Assembly: GCF_000426685.1 (NCBI RefSeq) | Contig: NZ_AUFV01000002.1 | Coordinates: 186,001-250,000 of the forward strand | DNA length: 64,000 nt | Origin: Solimonas flava DSM 18980 | GTDB taxonomy: Bacteria > Pseudomonadota > Gammaproteobacteria > Nevskiales > Nevskiaceae | Direction: 5' to 3' | Part shown: piece after piece, positions 1 to 8,955 of the stretch | Position numbering within the stretch: position 1 is the stretch's first letter | Layout: each line of letters starts with the position of its first letter | The notes under the pieces: generated by a model | Seen by the model: only the letters and a program-made list of their open reading frames with translations | Databases searched by the model: none | What the model was told of the DNA's origin: nothing | Program-made: the position numbers and the translations under genes

Positions 1-1733
1 ACGCGCGCGTTCAGCAGCGTGTAGGCGAGGTCCAAGCGCCAGCGCCCGGCGAAGCGGCTCGACAGTTGCGCCTCGGCGCCCTGGCGTCGCGTGCGGCCGG
101 CGTTGCCGTAGGCGGTGCGGCCGCCGCTGTTGCTGAGCACGACCAGCTCGTCCTTCGTTTCGGTGTCGAACACCGCAAGCTGCGCCTGCGTTTGCGCGCC
201 GAGCTTGAACTTGGCGCCGAGTTCGGCGTTGTCGCTGCGCGCGGGCTTGAGCGCGAAGTTGAGTCCGGCCTCGGCGGGCGTCGTCGCCTGCTCGATCGGA
301 CGGTAGGCGAGCTCGGCGAAGGTCGGCGTCTCGAAGCCGCGGCCGTACGAGCCGTACAGATGCACGCGCTCGCTGGCACGGAACAGCAGTCCGGCGACCG
401 GCGTGACCGCCGCATAGTCCTTGCTGCCGCTGTCGTCCGGATTGCCGCTGGCGATGTAGCGGTCTTCGGACTTGAAGGCGACGCGGCTGTTGCGCAGGCC
501 GGCGCTGACGTCCCAGCGTTCGGCGAAGCGCCAGTTCGCCTGCAGGTATTGATCGAAGTTCCAGACCGTGTTGATCTCGTTGCGGCGCAGGCGGCCTTTC
601 ACGCCGAGCTCGCTGCCGACGAAGTTCTCGTAACCCTGGCGATGCTGGCGCAGATCGTCCCAGGCGAGGCCGGCGACCAGCGTCCACGGCCGTTCGGGGC
701 TGCCGCCGCGCCAGCGCCAGCGGGCCTCGGCGCCGCCGTAGTCGGTCGACAGATCGACCACGCCGCCGGCGTGTCCGGCGTTGTTCGTCTGCGTCGCGGC
801 CGGGATCGCCAGGAACTGCTCGACGCCGCGGCCGCCGGCGTAGGCCATTAGCTCCAGGCTCTGCGCGTCGCTGAAACGGTGTTCCCAGATCGTGCCGCCC
901 TGCGTCTGGTCGACGTGCTTGCGCGTGTCGTACTGCAGCGCCTGCGGCGCCGCCTGCGCCGGGTTCTGCTCGAACTGGGCGCGCGTCAGGCCGAGCGGAT
1001 CGAGCGCTTCGGGCGAAGCGAAGGCATTGAGCACGAGCGTGACGCGGTCGCGTTCGCTGGCGTGCAGATTCAGCTTGCCGTTGAACGAGCGGCGCTCGGC
1101 GGCGCTGTGGTCGCGAAAGCCTTCGGTTTCGAAGTTCGAGAACGCGAGGTTGTAGTCGGCGGCGCCGAACGTGCCGTTGGCGCCGAGGCTTTCGCGATAG
1201 CTGTCGAAGCTGCCGCCGGCGAAGCCGCCGTAGACGGTCGGCGTGCCGCCGTCGGCGGTGAACAGCTGGATGACGCCGCCGGATGAGTTGCCGTACAGCG
1301 CCGAGAACGGGCCGCGCAGCACCTCGACGCGGCCGGCGCTGGCGAGGTTGAAGTGCGAGATCTGGCCCTGGCCGTCCGGCTGCGTCGCCGGAATGCCGTC
1401 GACATAGAGCCGCACGCCGCGGATGCCGAACGCCGAGCGCGTTCCGAAACCGCGGATCGACAGCTGCGTGTCCTGCGCGTAGTTCTGGCGATCGCGCGCG
1501 AGCAGGCCGGGAATGTCGGCGAGTCCTTCCGACAGATTGACCGCGAGCGTGTCGTCGCGGAAACGGCGGCCGTCGATGACGTCGATCGAGGCCGGCACGT
1601 CGAAGGCGGCCAGCGGCGCGCGCGTCGCGGTGACGACCACGGTTTCGACGTCGCCGGCTTCGGGGGCGGCGGTCGCGTCGAGGCTGCAGGCCAGCGCCAG
1701 CGCGCCGGCCGTCAGGCCGGAAGCAATACGCAT
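1..1733 (-). CDS. TonB-dependent outer-membrane receptor, C-terminus cut by window edge
   Basis: Outer-membrane active transporter, probably for a siderophore, cobalamin or similar ligand; the substrate cannot be read from sequence. The ATG at 1733 follows a GGAGG about nine bases upstream. The first ~22 residues form a signal peptide with an Ala/Leu core. A TonB-box-like segment (ETVVVTATR) follows, then a plug domain with an IRGFG motif, a VDGIP motif and an RVEVLRGPFSALYGNSSGG stretch typical of TonB-receptor plugs. The rest is beta-barrel, and the frame stays open to base 1, so about 577 codons are present and the barrel C-terminus is missing. It lies downstream of hexR on the same strand, separated by a hairpin, so it is probably a separate unit. 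Confidence 0.9.
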   Translation of the reverse strand, partial: MRIASGLTAGALALACSLDATAAPEAGDVETVVVTATRAPLAAFDVPASIDVIDGRRFRDDTLAVNLSEGLADIPGLLARDRQNYAQDTQLSIRGFGTRSAFGIRGVRLYVDGIPATQPDGQGQISHFNLASAGRVEVLRGPFSALYGNSSGGVIQLFTADGGTPTVYGGFAGGSFDSYRESLGANGTFGAADYNLAFSNFETEGFRDHSAAERRSFNGKLNLHASERDRVTLVLNAFASPEALDPLGLTRAQFEQNPAQAAPQALQYDTRKHVDQTQGGTIWEHRFSDAQSLELMAYAGGRGVEQFLAIPAATQTNNAGHAGGVVDLSTDYGGAEARWRWRGGSPERPWTLVAGLAWDDLRQHRQGYENFVGSELGVKGRLRRNEINTVWNFDQYLQANWRFAERWDVSAGLRNSRVAFKSEDRYIASGNPDDSGSKDYAAVTPVAGLLFRASERVHLYGSYGRGFETPTFAELAYRPIEQATTPAEAGLNFALKPARSDNAELGAKFKLGAQTQAQLAVFDTETKDELVVLSNSGGRTAYGNAGRTRRQGAEAQLSSRFAGRWRLDLAYTLLNAR

Positions 1734-1831
1734 CACGAGAAAATCCTCCGCTGCGCACGCGCCGGGCCGGCGGTCCGCTGGTTCTTGTGTTCGGAGCGGT
1801 CGATTCTCGGTGCGCGGCGCCGCTGCCGCAA

Positions 1832-1853
1832 GCCGTGCGCCCCGGCGCACGGC
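1832..1853 (-). terminator. Hairpin just after hexR, candidate terminator
   Basis: A perfect 9-bp stem (GCCGTGCGC / GCGCACGGC) with a 4-base loop lies three bases past the hexR stop on the minus strand. It lacks a clear T-run, so it could instead protect the 3' end of the zwf-pgl-hexR message. Confidence 0.45.
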
Positions 1854-1856
1854 GGG

Positions 1857-2759
1857 TTATTCGCCTTCCGGGCGGTGCACGCGCTTGTCGCGCAGCGTCT
1901 GCTTGCCGCGTTCGAGACGCTTGAGCAGCGCCGGGCCGAGTGCGAGTGCGGTGCCGACCGCGAGCACGTCGAGGATCGCCAGATGGGCGATGCGCGAGAT
2001 CATCGGCGTGTAGACGTCGGGGTCCTCGGCGACGTCGGCGGCGAGCGTGACGGTCGCCAGTTGCGCGAGCGGCGAGCCGCTGGCGGTGATGGCGATGACG
2101 CCGGCGCCCGATTCGCGTGCGATCTCGACGGCGGCCAGCATGTCGGTGGTGCGGCCGGTCGCCGAGATCGCCACGACCACGTCGCCGCGGCCGAGCACGG
2201 TCGCCGCCATCAGCATCGTGTGCGTGTCGATGTACGCGACGCAGGGCGTGCCGTAGCGGAAGAACTTGTGCTGGCCGTCGAGCGCGACGATGCCGGAGTT
2301 GCCGATGCCGTAGAAATCGAGACGCCGTGCCTTGGCGAGCAGCTTGACGGCACGCGCCAGTTCGCCGCCGTCGAGATGATTGCGGACGTCGAGCAGGGCG
2401 CCGATCGTGCGATCGAAGACCTTCGGTGCGACCAGCTCCAGGCTGTCGTCCGGGCCGACGTCCTGATGCACGAAGGGCACGCCCGAGGCGAGGCTCTGCG
2501 CGAGACGCAGCTTGAACTCGCGGTAGCCGGAGAAGCCGAGCGCGGCGGCGAAGCGCGCGACCGTCGGCTGGCTGACGCCGGCGCGATGCGCGAGCTCGGC
2601 GATCGACAGATGCAGCACCTCGCCGGGCTGCGCGAGCACGAATGCGGCGACCGCGCGTTCGGACTTGCGCAGCGTTTCGCGGGTCGCCGCGATGCGGGCG
2701 AGCAGCGAGCTCTGCAGGTGCTCGCCGACGGCGGCGCTGAAGCGGGGCGGTGTCTTCAT
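1857..2759 (-). CDS. hexR: HexR, RpiR-family regulator of the Entner-Doudoroff pathway
   Basis: A 300-residue transcription factor of the RpiR family. The N-terminal helix-turn-helix domain (about residues 10-88) contains the recognition stretch GVSQPTVARFAAALGF. A SIS sugar-phosphate isomerase-like domain (about 130-265) contains FYGIGNSG and ISATGRTTD, where a phosphosugar binds. In related proteobacteria HexR represses zwf, edd and eda and is released by 2-keto-3-deoxy-6-phosphogluconate (KDPG). The start is the ATG at 2759, which overlaps the pgl stop as ATGA. As last gene of zwf-pgl-hexR it should repress its own operon through the operator ahead of zwf. The function assignment rests on family, neighbours and the paired operators. 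Confidence 0.9.
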   Translation of the reverse strand: MKTPPRFSAAVGEHLQSSLLARIAATRETLRKSERAVAAFVLAQPGEVLHLSIAELAHRAGVSQPTVARFAAALGFSGYREFKLRLAQSLASGVPFVHQDVGPDDSLELVAPKVFDRTIGALLDVRNHLDGGELARAVKLLAKARRLDFYGIGNSGIVALDGQHKFFRYGTPCVAYIDTHTMLMAATVLGRGDVVVAISATGRTTDMLAAVEIARESGAGVIAITASGSPLAQLATVTLAADVAEDPDVYTPMISRIAHLAILDVLAVGTALALGPALLKRLERGKQTLRDKRVHRPEGE

Positions 2760-3481
2760 GGGTTGTAGAACAGCTGCAGCGGCGGCACCGGCTGGTGCAC
2801 GAACGCGGCGATCGGCGCCGCCGTCTCGGCGCCCAGCGCCGCGGCTTCGAGCACGGCGCGCTTGCGCTCGCCCTGGATCGCGAGGATCAGGCAGCGCGTG
2901 CCGAGCAGCGCGCGTCGCGTCAGCGTCAGGCGCGCGTGCGCGGCGGTCGTCGGGTAGGTCGCGACCACGCTGCGCTGCGTCTGCGGATCGAGGCCGGCTG
3001 CGGTGCCGCGCGCCTGCGGGAACAGCGAGGCGGTATGGCCGTCGTCGCCCATGCCGAGCACGACGACATCGAACGGTCGCGGCCACTGCGCGACGCGCGC
3101 GTCGGCTGCGTCGGCCGCGGCCTGCGCATCGAGCGGCGCCGCATACAGCGGCTGGAAGTCGGCGCACGCCGCCAGGTTCTGCAGCAGATGCGCACGCACC
3201 GCGCGGGCATTGCTGTCTTCGCTGTCGGCGGCGACGCAGCGCTCGTCGACGAGGCCGACGCGCACGCGCGCCCAGTCGAGCGGCTGCCGCGACAGCGCGG
3301 CGAAGAACGGCAGCGGACTGCGGCCGCCGGAGACCAGCAGCTGCGCCGACTGGCGGGCGGCGAGCGCGTCGCGCAGCGCGTCGGCGACGAAGCCGGCGAG
3401 CGCCCGTGCCGCGGCGTCGGCGTCGGGCAGCAGGTGCTGGACGACCGTGGCGGGCAGGGCGAGCGCTTGCGGTTCCGGCAC
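2756..3481 (-). CDS. pgl: 6-phosphogluconolactonase
   Basis: Hydrolyses 6-phosphoglucono-delta-lactone to 6-phosphogluconate, the second step of both the oxidative pentose phosphate and Entner-Doudoroff routes, in the cytoplasm. The 241 residues match the usual length of the DevB/Pgl family. Family motifs are SGGRSP (51-56), VDERCV (78-83) and GMGDDGHTASLFP (143-155). It sits four bases after zwf and overlaps hexR by four bases, so the three genes are one transcript. Confidence 0.95.
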   Translation of the reverse strand: MPEPQALALPATVVQHLLPDADAAARALAGFVADALRDALAARQSAQLLVSGGRSPLPFFAALSRQPLDWARVRVGLVDERCVAADSEDSNARAVRAHLLQNLAACADFQPLYAAPLDAQAAADAADARVAQWPRPFDVVVLGMGDDGHTASLFPQARGTAAGLDPQTQRSVVATYPTTAAHARLTLTRRALLGTRCLILAIQGERKRAVLEAAALGAETAAPIAAFVHQPVPPLQLFYNP

Positions 3482-3485
3482 GGCT

Positions 3486-4946
3486 TCAGCTCTCCTCGTG
3501 CCAGGCCAGGCCGTCGCGCGCGATCAGCGCGCTCGCGGCGGTCGGCCCCCAGGTGCCGGCCGGATACGAGCGCGGCGGCTGGCCGCTGCGCTCCCAGGCG
3601 TTCATGATCGGCTCGACCCACTGCCAGGCCGCGTCCTGTTCGTCGCGGCGCATGAACAGCGTCAGCCGGCCCTCGATGACGTCGACGATCAGACGTTCGT
3701 ACGCGTCCCATTGCCGCGTGCGATAGGTCTCGGCGAGCGCGACGTCGAGGAAGATCGGCTGGATGTCCATGCTCTGGCCGGGAATCTTCGCCATCAGGTC
3801 GAGGCGCAGGCCCTCGTTCGGCTGCAGGCTGATGACCAGGCGGTTGACCGGCTCGCCGCAGGTGGCACGCAGGATCGGGTGCGGCACGCCGCGGAAGGTG
3901 ATGACGATCTCGGCGAGGCGCTGCTGCATGCGCTTGCCGGTGCGCAGATAGAACGGCACGCCGGCCCAGCGCCAGTTGTTGAGCTCGGCCTTGATCGCGA
4001 CGAAGGTTTCGGTGCGGCTCGACGCCGGGATGCCGTCTTCCTCCAGATAGCCGGGCACCGGCTTGTTGCCGATCGCGCCGGCGCGATACTGGCCGCGCAC
4101 GGTGCGGCTCGCCACTTCCTCGACGCCGAACGGACGCAGCGCGCGCAGCACCTTGAGCTTTTCGTCGCGCACCATGTCGGCATCGATGCTCGCCGGCGGT
4201 TCCATCGCGACGATGCAGAGCAGCTGCAGCAGGTGGTTCTGCACCATGTCGCGCAGCGCGCCGGTCGAGTCGTAGAACTCGCCGCGGCCTTCGACGCCGA
4301 CCGTCTCGGCGATCGTGATCTGCACGTCGCGGACCCAACTGCGGTTCCACAGGGGTTCGAACAGCACGTTGCCGAAGCGCAGCGCGATCAGGTTCTGGAC
4401 CGTTTCCTTGCCGAGGTAATGGTCGATGCGGAAGATCTGCTGTTCGGCGAACACGCGGCCGACGTCGTCGTTGATCGCGCGCGCCGAGGCGAGGTCGCGG
4501 CCGAGCGGCTTCTCGAGCACGACGCGACTCAGCGGCGTCACCAGTGCCGCGGCACCGAGATTCGCCGAGATGCCGGCGAACAGACTTGGCGCGGTCGCCA
4601 GATAGAACACGCGGGTGCGCTGCTCGCAGCCCTTGAGCCGCTCGGCGAGCGCCGCGTAGTCGCCCGGCTGCTGCGCATCGAGGCGCACGTAGTCGAGGCA
4701 GGTCGCGAACGCGGCCCAGGCTTCGTCGCTGAAGTCCTTGGCGGCGACATGCCGGCGACAGTGTTCGAGCGCGAGCGCGACGTAGGCCTCGCGCGTCATC
4801 GCCTGGCGGCCGATGCCGAGCACGCACCAGCCTTCGGTGCTGTCGCTGTCGCGATGCCGGTAATAGAGCGCCGGCAGCAGCTTGCGCATCGCCAGGTCGC
4901 CGCTGCCGCCGAAAAGGATGAAATCGAATGCGCCGAGTGCTGCCAT
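3486..4946 (-). CDS. zwf: Glucose-6-phosphate 1-dehydrogenase
   Basis: Oxidises glucose-6-phosphate to 6-phosphogluconolactone with NADP or NAD. At 486 residues it is full length. The dinucleotide-binding motif GGSGDLA is at 13-19, EKPLG at 145-149, and the substrate/catalytic motif RIDHYLGKE at 173-181. First gene of zwf-pgl-hexR on the minus strand, divergent from edd-eda. A HexR-type operator lies 68-82 bases upstream of the start. Identity is not in doubt; cofactor preference cannot be told from sequence by eye. Confidence 0.97.
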   Translation of the reverse strand: MAALGAFDFILFGGSGDLAMRKLLPALYYRHRDSDSTEGWCVLGIGRQAMTREAYVALALEHCRRHVAAKDFSDEAWAAFATCLDYVRLDAQQPGDYAALAERLKGCEQRTRVFYLATAPSLFAGISANLGAAALVTPLSRVVLEKPLGRDLASARAINDDVGRVFAEQQIFRIDHYLGKETVQNLIALRFGNVLFEPLWNRSWVRDVQITIAETVGVEGRGEFYDSTGALRDMVQNHLLQLLCIVAMEPPASIDADMVRDEKLKVLRALRPFGVEEVASRTVRGQYRAGAIGNKPVPGYLEEDGIPASSRTETFVAIKAELNNWRWAGVPFYLRTGKRMQQRLAEIVITFRGVPHPILRATCGEPVNRLVISLQPNEGLRLDLMAKIPGQSMDIQPIFLDVALAETYRTRQWDAYERLIVDVIEGRLTLFMRRDEQDAAWQWVEPIMNAWERSGQPPRSYPAGTWGPTAASALIARDGLAWHEES

Positions 4947-5013
4947 CGCTGTCGCGCCTGCGGGAGGCGGCTCCGTCTCGAGGCCGCGCCGGGCGGCCGG
5001 GGTGATCGTGATT

Positions 5014-5028
5014 TGTATGAATACTACA
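5014..5028 (-). promoter_or_regulatory. HexR-type operator in front of zwf
   Basis: The minus strand reads TGTAGTATTCATACA, an imperfect palindrome (TGTA...TACA) that resembles the known HexR site TGTAATWWWATTACA. The identical 15-mer, and three more bases beyond it, recurs in front of edd on the plus strand. The match is by eye and binding is inferred. Confidence 0.75.
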
Positions 5029-5157
5029 TAAACGGCCGGCCGGCGAGAAGTTCCGGCCGGCGGCTTTCACGCCCGGGTCACGGGTCCGTCATCGCAAATT
5101 CACAAGGAAATCTGCTGCGACGCGGTGTTCTGCGGCTGGCCCGCGCCCGGCGAGTCT

Positions 5158-5172
5158 TGTAGTATTCATACA
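5158..5172 (+). promoter_or_regulatory. HexR-type operator in front of edd
   Basis: TGTAGTATTCATACA on the plus strand, 50 bases before the edd start. It is identical, including three following bases (AAT), to the inverted copy before zwf. Between the two sites is a 9-bp-stem hairpin (GCCGGCCGG/CCGGCCGGC, 5035-5061). Confidence 0.75.
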
Positions 5173-5221
5173 AATCCGGGCATGAACTGCGCGGCCCCGC
5201 GCCGCCGCAAGAGGAAACGCC

Positions 5222-7081
5222 ATGAGCCTGCATCCGCTGGTCGCCGAAGTCACCGAGCGCATCCGTTCCCGCAGCCGGCCGGGCCGCTCGGCCTATTTGC
5301 AGCACGTCGAGGCGGCGCGCCGGGAAGGCACTGCGCGCGGCCGCATTTCCTGTACCAATCTCGCGCATTCGTTCGCCGCCGCCGGCGAAGGCGACAAGGA
5401 CGCGTTGCGCGCGAACGCCTGGCCGAATCTGGCGATCGTCTCCGCCTACAACGACATGCTGTCGGCGCACCAGCCGTACGAGCGGTTCCCGGCGCTGATC
5501 AAGGCGGCGGTGCGCGAGGTCGGCGCGGTCGCGCAGTTCGCCGGCGGCGTGCCGGCGATGTGCGACGGCGTGACGCAGGGCCAGACCGGCATGGAGCTGT
5601 CGCTGTTCTCGCGCGACGTGATCGCGATGGCGACCGCGGTCGCGCTTTCACACAAAGTCTTCGACGCGGCGCTGTGCCTCGGCGTCTGCGACAAGATCGT
5701 GCCCGGGCTGTTGATCGGCGCACTGCAGTTCGGCCACCTGCCGACGCTGTTCGTGCCGGCCGGGCCGATGACCAGCGGCATCGCCAATGCCGAGAAGGCC
5801 AAGACGCGGCAGCTTTACGCGCAGGGCAAGGTCGGCCGCGAGGCCCTGCTCGAATCGGAGATGAAGTCGTATCACGGCCCCGGCACCTGCACGTTCTACG
5901 GCACCGCCAACAGCAACCAGATGCTGATGGAGCTGATGGGCCTGCATCTGCCGGGCGCCGCCTTCGTCAATCCAAACACGCCGCTGCGCGACGCGTTGAC
6001 GCGCGCCGCCGCGCAGCGCGCCGCCGCCATCACGACGCAGGGCAGCCTGCGCGACGGCCGCCGCGAGGCCGAGTACACACCGATCGCCGAGATCGTCGAC
6101 GAGCGCGCGATCGTCAACGGCATCGTCGGGCTGCTCGCGACCGGCGGCTCGACCAACCACACCATTCACCTCGTCGCGATCGCGCGCGCCGCCGGCATCC
6201 TGATCGACTGGGGCGACTTCGACGCGCTGTCCGCCATCGTCCCGCTGCTGGCGCGCATCTATCCCAACGGCGACGCCGACGTGAACCACTTCCACGCCGC
6301 CGGCGGCATGGGCTTCCTGGTTCGCGAGCTGATCGAGGCCGGCCTCGTGCACGAGGACGTGCAGACGGTCGCCGGTCCGGGCTTGTCGCGCTACACGCAG
6401 GAGCCGTTCCTCGACGGCGATCGCCTCGTCTGGCGGCCGGCGCCGCGCACGAGCCTGGATCGCGAGGTGCTGCGCGGCGTCGCCGAACCGTTCAGCGCCG
6501 ACGGTGGCCTCAAGCTGCTGCAGGGCAATCTCGGTCGCGCAGTCATCAAGGTCTCGGCGGTCAAGCCGGGGCATCGAATCGTCGAGGCGCCGGCGATCGT
6601 CTTCGACGGCCAGGACCAGATGCTGGAGGCGTTCAAGCGCGGCGAACTGCATCGCGATTTCGTCGCCGTGATCCGCTACCAGGGCCCGCGCGCCAACGGC
6701 ATGCCGGAACTGCACAAGCTGACGCCGGCGCTCGGCAGCCTGCAGGACGAGGGCTTTCACGTTGCGCTCGTCACCGACGGCCGCATGTCCGGCGCGTCCG
6801 GCAAGGTGCCGGCGGCGATCCATGTGACGCCCGAATGCCTCGCCGGCGGGCCGCTGGCGCGCGTGCGCAGCGGCGATCTGATCCGCCTCGACGCCGAGAC
6901 CGGCGTGCTCGAGGTGAAGGTCGGGGCCGCCGAGCTGGCCGCGCGCGCCGTCGAGCACCCCTCGCTCGAAACCAACGGCTGGGGCCTCGGCCGCGAACTG
7001 TTCGCCAACGCGCGCGCGCAGGCCGCTGGCGCCGAACAGGGCGCGATCTCCTTCAACACCGCCATGGGCGCGCCGTTCTAG
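5222..7081 (+). CDS. edd: 6-phosphogluconate dehydratase
   Basis: First committed enzyme of the Entner-Doudoroff pathway, turning 6-phosphogluconate into KDPG. The 619 residues fit the IlvD/Edd family. Conserved Cys positions that ligate the iron-sulfur cluster in this family are seen at C114 (AMCDGVTQG), C156 (GVCDK) and C223 ([14 protein letters not shown]). The C-terminal region carries [16 protein letters not shown], also conserved in the family. The ATG at 5222 follows a GAGGAAA ribosome-binding site. It is followed after 27 bases by eda and preceded by a HexR operator. Confidence 0.97.
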   Translation: MSLHPLVAEVTERIRSRSRPGRSAYLQHVEAARREGTARGRISCTNLAHSFAAAGEGDKDALRANAWPNLAIVSAYNDMLSAHQPYERFPALIKAAVREVGAVAQFAGGVPAMCDGVTQGQTGMELSLFSRDVIAMATAVALSHKVFDAALCLGVCDKIVPGLLIGALQFGHLPTLFVPAGPMTSGIANAEKAKTRQLYAQGKVGREALLESEMKSYHGPGTCTFYGTANSNQMLMELMGLHLPGAAFVNPNTPLRDALTRAAAQRAAAITTQGSLRDGRREAEYTPIAEIVDERAIVNGIVGLLATGGSTNHTIHLVAIARAAGILIDWGDFDALSAIVPLLARIYPNGDADVNHFHAAGGMGFLVRELIEAGLVHEDVQTVAGPGLSRYTQEPFLDGDRLVWRPAPRTSLDREVLRGVAEPFSADGGLKLLQGNLGRAVIKVSAVKPGHRIVEAPAIVFDGQDQMLEAFKRGELHRDFVAVIRYQGPRANGMPELHKLTPALGSLQDEGFHVALVTDGRMSGASGKVPAAIHVTPECLAGGPLARVRSGDLIRLDAETGVLEVKVGAAELAARAVEHPSLETNGWGLGRELFANARAQAAGAEQGAISFNTAMGAPF

Positions 7082-7108
7082 CGCGCCGCTTCCTTCAAGG
7101 AAAGACAG

Positions 7109-7744
7109 ATGAACAAGCAGGCGACGATCGCCGAAGTGATGAACGCGGGGCCGGTGATGCCGGTGATCGTGATCGACCGGCTGGAATCGGCGGTGCCGCT
7201 GGCGCGCGCGCTGGTCGACGGCGGCGTGCGCGTGCTGGAGGTGACGCTGCGCACGCCGGTCGCGCTGGCGGCGATTCGCGAGATCGCCGCGGCGGTCCCG
7301 GAAGCCATCGTCGGCGCCGGCACGATCCTCAACGAGCAGGACCTCGCCGACGCGCAGGCGGCCGGTGCGCGCTTCGGCGTCAGCCCCGGCGCGACGCCGT
7401 CGCTGCTGCGCGCGGTCCGCGCTGGTGGCCTGCCGTTCCTGCCGGGCGTGATGACGCCGTCGGATATCGTCGCCGCGCTCGGCGAGGGTTTTTCGGCGGT
7501 GAAGTTCTTCCCGGCCGTGCCGGCCGGCGGCGTCGAGATGCTGAAGGCTCTCGCCGGGCCGTTCCCGCAGCTGCGCTTCTGCCCGACCGGCGGCATCAGC
7601 GCCGCGAACGCGCGCGACTTCCTGGCACTGCCGAACGTCGATTGCATCGGCGGCTCGTGGCTGGCGCCGAAGGCGCGGGTCGAGGCCGGCGACTGGCCGG
7701 CGATCACCGCGCTCGCACGCCAGGCCGCGGCGCTCGGTGCCTGA
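7109..7744 (+). CDS. eda: KDPG aldolase (2-keto-3-deoxy-6-phosphogluconate aldolase)
   Basis: Cleaves KDPG into pyruvate and glyceraldehyde-3-phosphate. The 211 residues form a class I aldolase barrel. The catalytic Glu is E44 in RVLEVTLRT and the Schiff-base Lys is K132 in VKFFPA. The phosphate-binding regions CPTGGIS and IGGSWL are present. Lies 27 bases after edd with an AAGGAAAG ribosome-binding site, so it is co-transcribed and under HexR control. Confidence 0.97.
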   Translation: MNKQATIAEVMNAGPVMPVIVIDRLESAVPLARALVDGGVRVLEVTLRTPVALAAIREIAAAVPEAIVGAGTILNEQDLADAQAAGARFGVSPGATPSLLRAVRAGGLPFLPGVMTPSDIVAALGEGFSAVKFFPAVPAGGVEMLKALAGPFPQLRFCPTGGISAANARDFLALPNVDCIGGSWLAPKARVEAGDWPAITALARQAAALGA

Positions 7745-7754
7745 GCAGGTGTTG

Positions 7755-7771
7755 CGCCGCTGAAAGCGGCG
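7755..7771. terminator. Hairpin between convergent eda and rhaT
   Basis: A 7-bp stem (CGCCGCT / AGCGGCG) with a GAA loop lies between the 3' ends of eda (plus) and rhaT (minus). There is no T-run, so it may be a weak bidirectional terminator. Confidence 0.4.
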
Positions 7772-7781
7772 GCGCGGCCGC

Positions 7782-8849
7782 TCAGCGTGCCGGCGCGGCC
7801 TGCAGCGCGTTGCCGTAACCGACGATCAGCACCGACAGAAGGATCACGGCGATGCCGAGCAGCACGGTCGCCAGCGTGGCGCGGCTGCTGCCCTTCCATT
7901 CCCGCAGCAATAAGCCCCAGGCGTTGGCGATGACGATGATGAACGCCATGTGCAGGATCCACGAGCTGGCGCCGTTGCTCAGCTTGCTGGCGCCCATGCC
8001 GTAGAAGAAAAACTGCAAGAACCAGATCGTTCCGGCCAGCGCCGAGAACGTGTAATTGGCGGCGAGCGGCACGCCGCGCCGCGCGTAGTCATGCCAGCTG
8101 CGATTGCGCAGGTTCAGCAGCACGCACCAGATGAGATTGCTCGTCAGCCCGCCCCACAGCAGCACGACGAAGACGACATTGTTCTGGAACAGCGGATTGG
8201 CGCCGCCGGCGACCGCGGCGCGGGCCATCGCCTGGCCGGCTTCGATGCCGAAGTTGAAGCATGCCGACAGCACGCCGGAGATGATCGCAACGGCGAGGCC
8301 GAGCGTGAGATTGAACTCGCCGATGCTGGCTTTCTTGTCGGCTTCGGGCTGCGAGTTTTCCTTCATCATCCCGGCCTTGCCGCAGATCGCGATGCCGGCC
8401 AGGCAGACGACCACGCCGGCGAGCACCCAGCGGCCGCCGGCCGTATGCAGCATGTGCGTGAAGGTCTCGCCATCGACGCCGGCGAGATCGCGGAAGATCG
8501 GCGGGATCAGCGCCCCGAACGCCGAGCACAGGCCGAGCACGACCGACATGCCGAGCGACAGGCCGAGGTAGCGCATCGTCAGACCGAAGGTCAGGCCGCC
8601 GATGCCCCAGAGCACGCCGAGCAGATAGGTCCAGAACAGCGTCGCGGCGGGCGTCGCGGCGATGATCGCGGCGAAGCCGTCGATCGTCAGCCAGGCCGCG
8701 AGCCAGGGCACGATCAGCCACGAGCAGAGACCGCCGACGATCCAGTAGCTCTCCCAGGCCCAGCCGCGCACCTTCTTGTACGGCAGGTAGAAGCTGCCGG
8801 ACGCAAAACCGCCGACGAAGTGATAGAACACGCCCAGCAGAACTTCCAC
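7782..8849 (-). CDS. rhaT: L-rhamnose-proton symporter RhaT
   Basis: Inner-membrane L-rhamnose/H+ symporter of the RhaT family, 355 residues with about ten hydrophobic segments. It opens with FYHFVGGFASGSFYLPYKKV, a stretch typical of RhaT proteins. The start is GTG at 8849, preceded by AGGAG at seven-base spacing. It is the last gene of the minus-strand rhamnose operon, 106 bases after the lactonase gene. A strong hairpin lies in that gap and may lower its expression relative to the enzymes. Confidence 0.93.
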   Translation of the reverse strand: MEVLLGVFYHFVGGFASGSFYLPYKKVRGWAWESYWIVGGLCSWLIVPWLAAWLTIDGFAAIIAATPAATLFWTYLLGVLWGIGGLTFGLTMRYLGLSLGMSVVLGLCSAFGALIPPIFRDLAGVDGETFTHMLHTAGGRWVLAGVVVCLAGIAICGKAGMMKENSQPEADKKASIGEFNLTLGLAVAIISGVLSACFNFGIEAGQAMARAAVAGGANPLFQNNVVFVVLLWGGLTSNLIWCVLLNLRNRSWHDYARRGVPLAANYTFSALAGTIWFLQFFFYGMGASKLSNGASSWILHMAFIIVIANAWGLLLREWKGSSRATLATVLLGIAVILLSVLIVGYGNALQAAPAR

Positions 8850-8921
8850 GAGTCGCTCCTCTCAGCTGACGATGCGGGCGTGCGATACGTGGTCGCGCGC
8901 CTCGGATGATGCGTGAGGGGC

Positions 8922-8950
8922 GGTCGCCGCCGGAGCGCCGGCGGCGGACC
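8922..8950 (-). other. Intercistronic hairpin between the lactonase gene and rhaT
   Basis: An 8-bp GC stem (GCCGCCGG / CCGGCGGC) with an AGCG loop is extended by GGTC/GACC across a one-base bulge. It starts six bases past the lactonase stop. It could be a partial terminator or an RNA-processing site; no T-run follows. Confidence 0.4.
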
Positions 8951-8955
8951 GCTCC

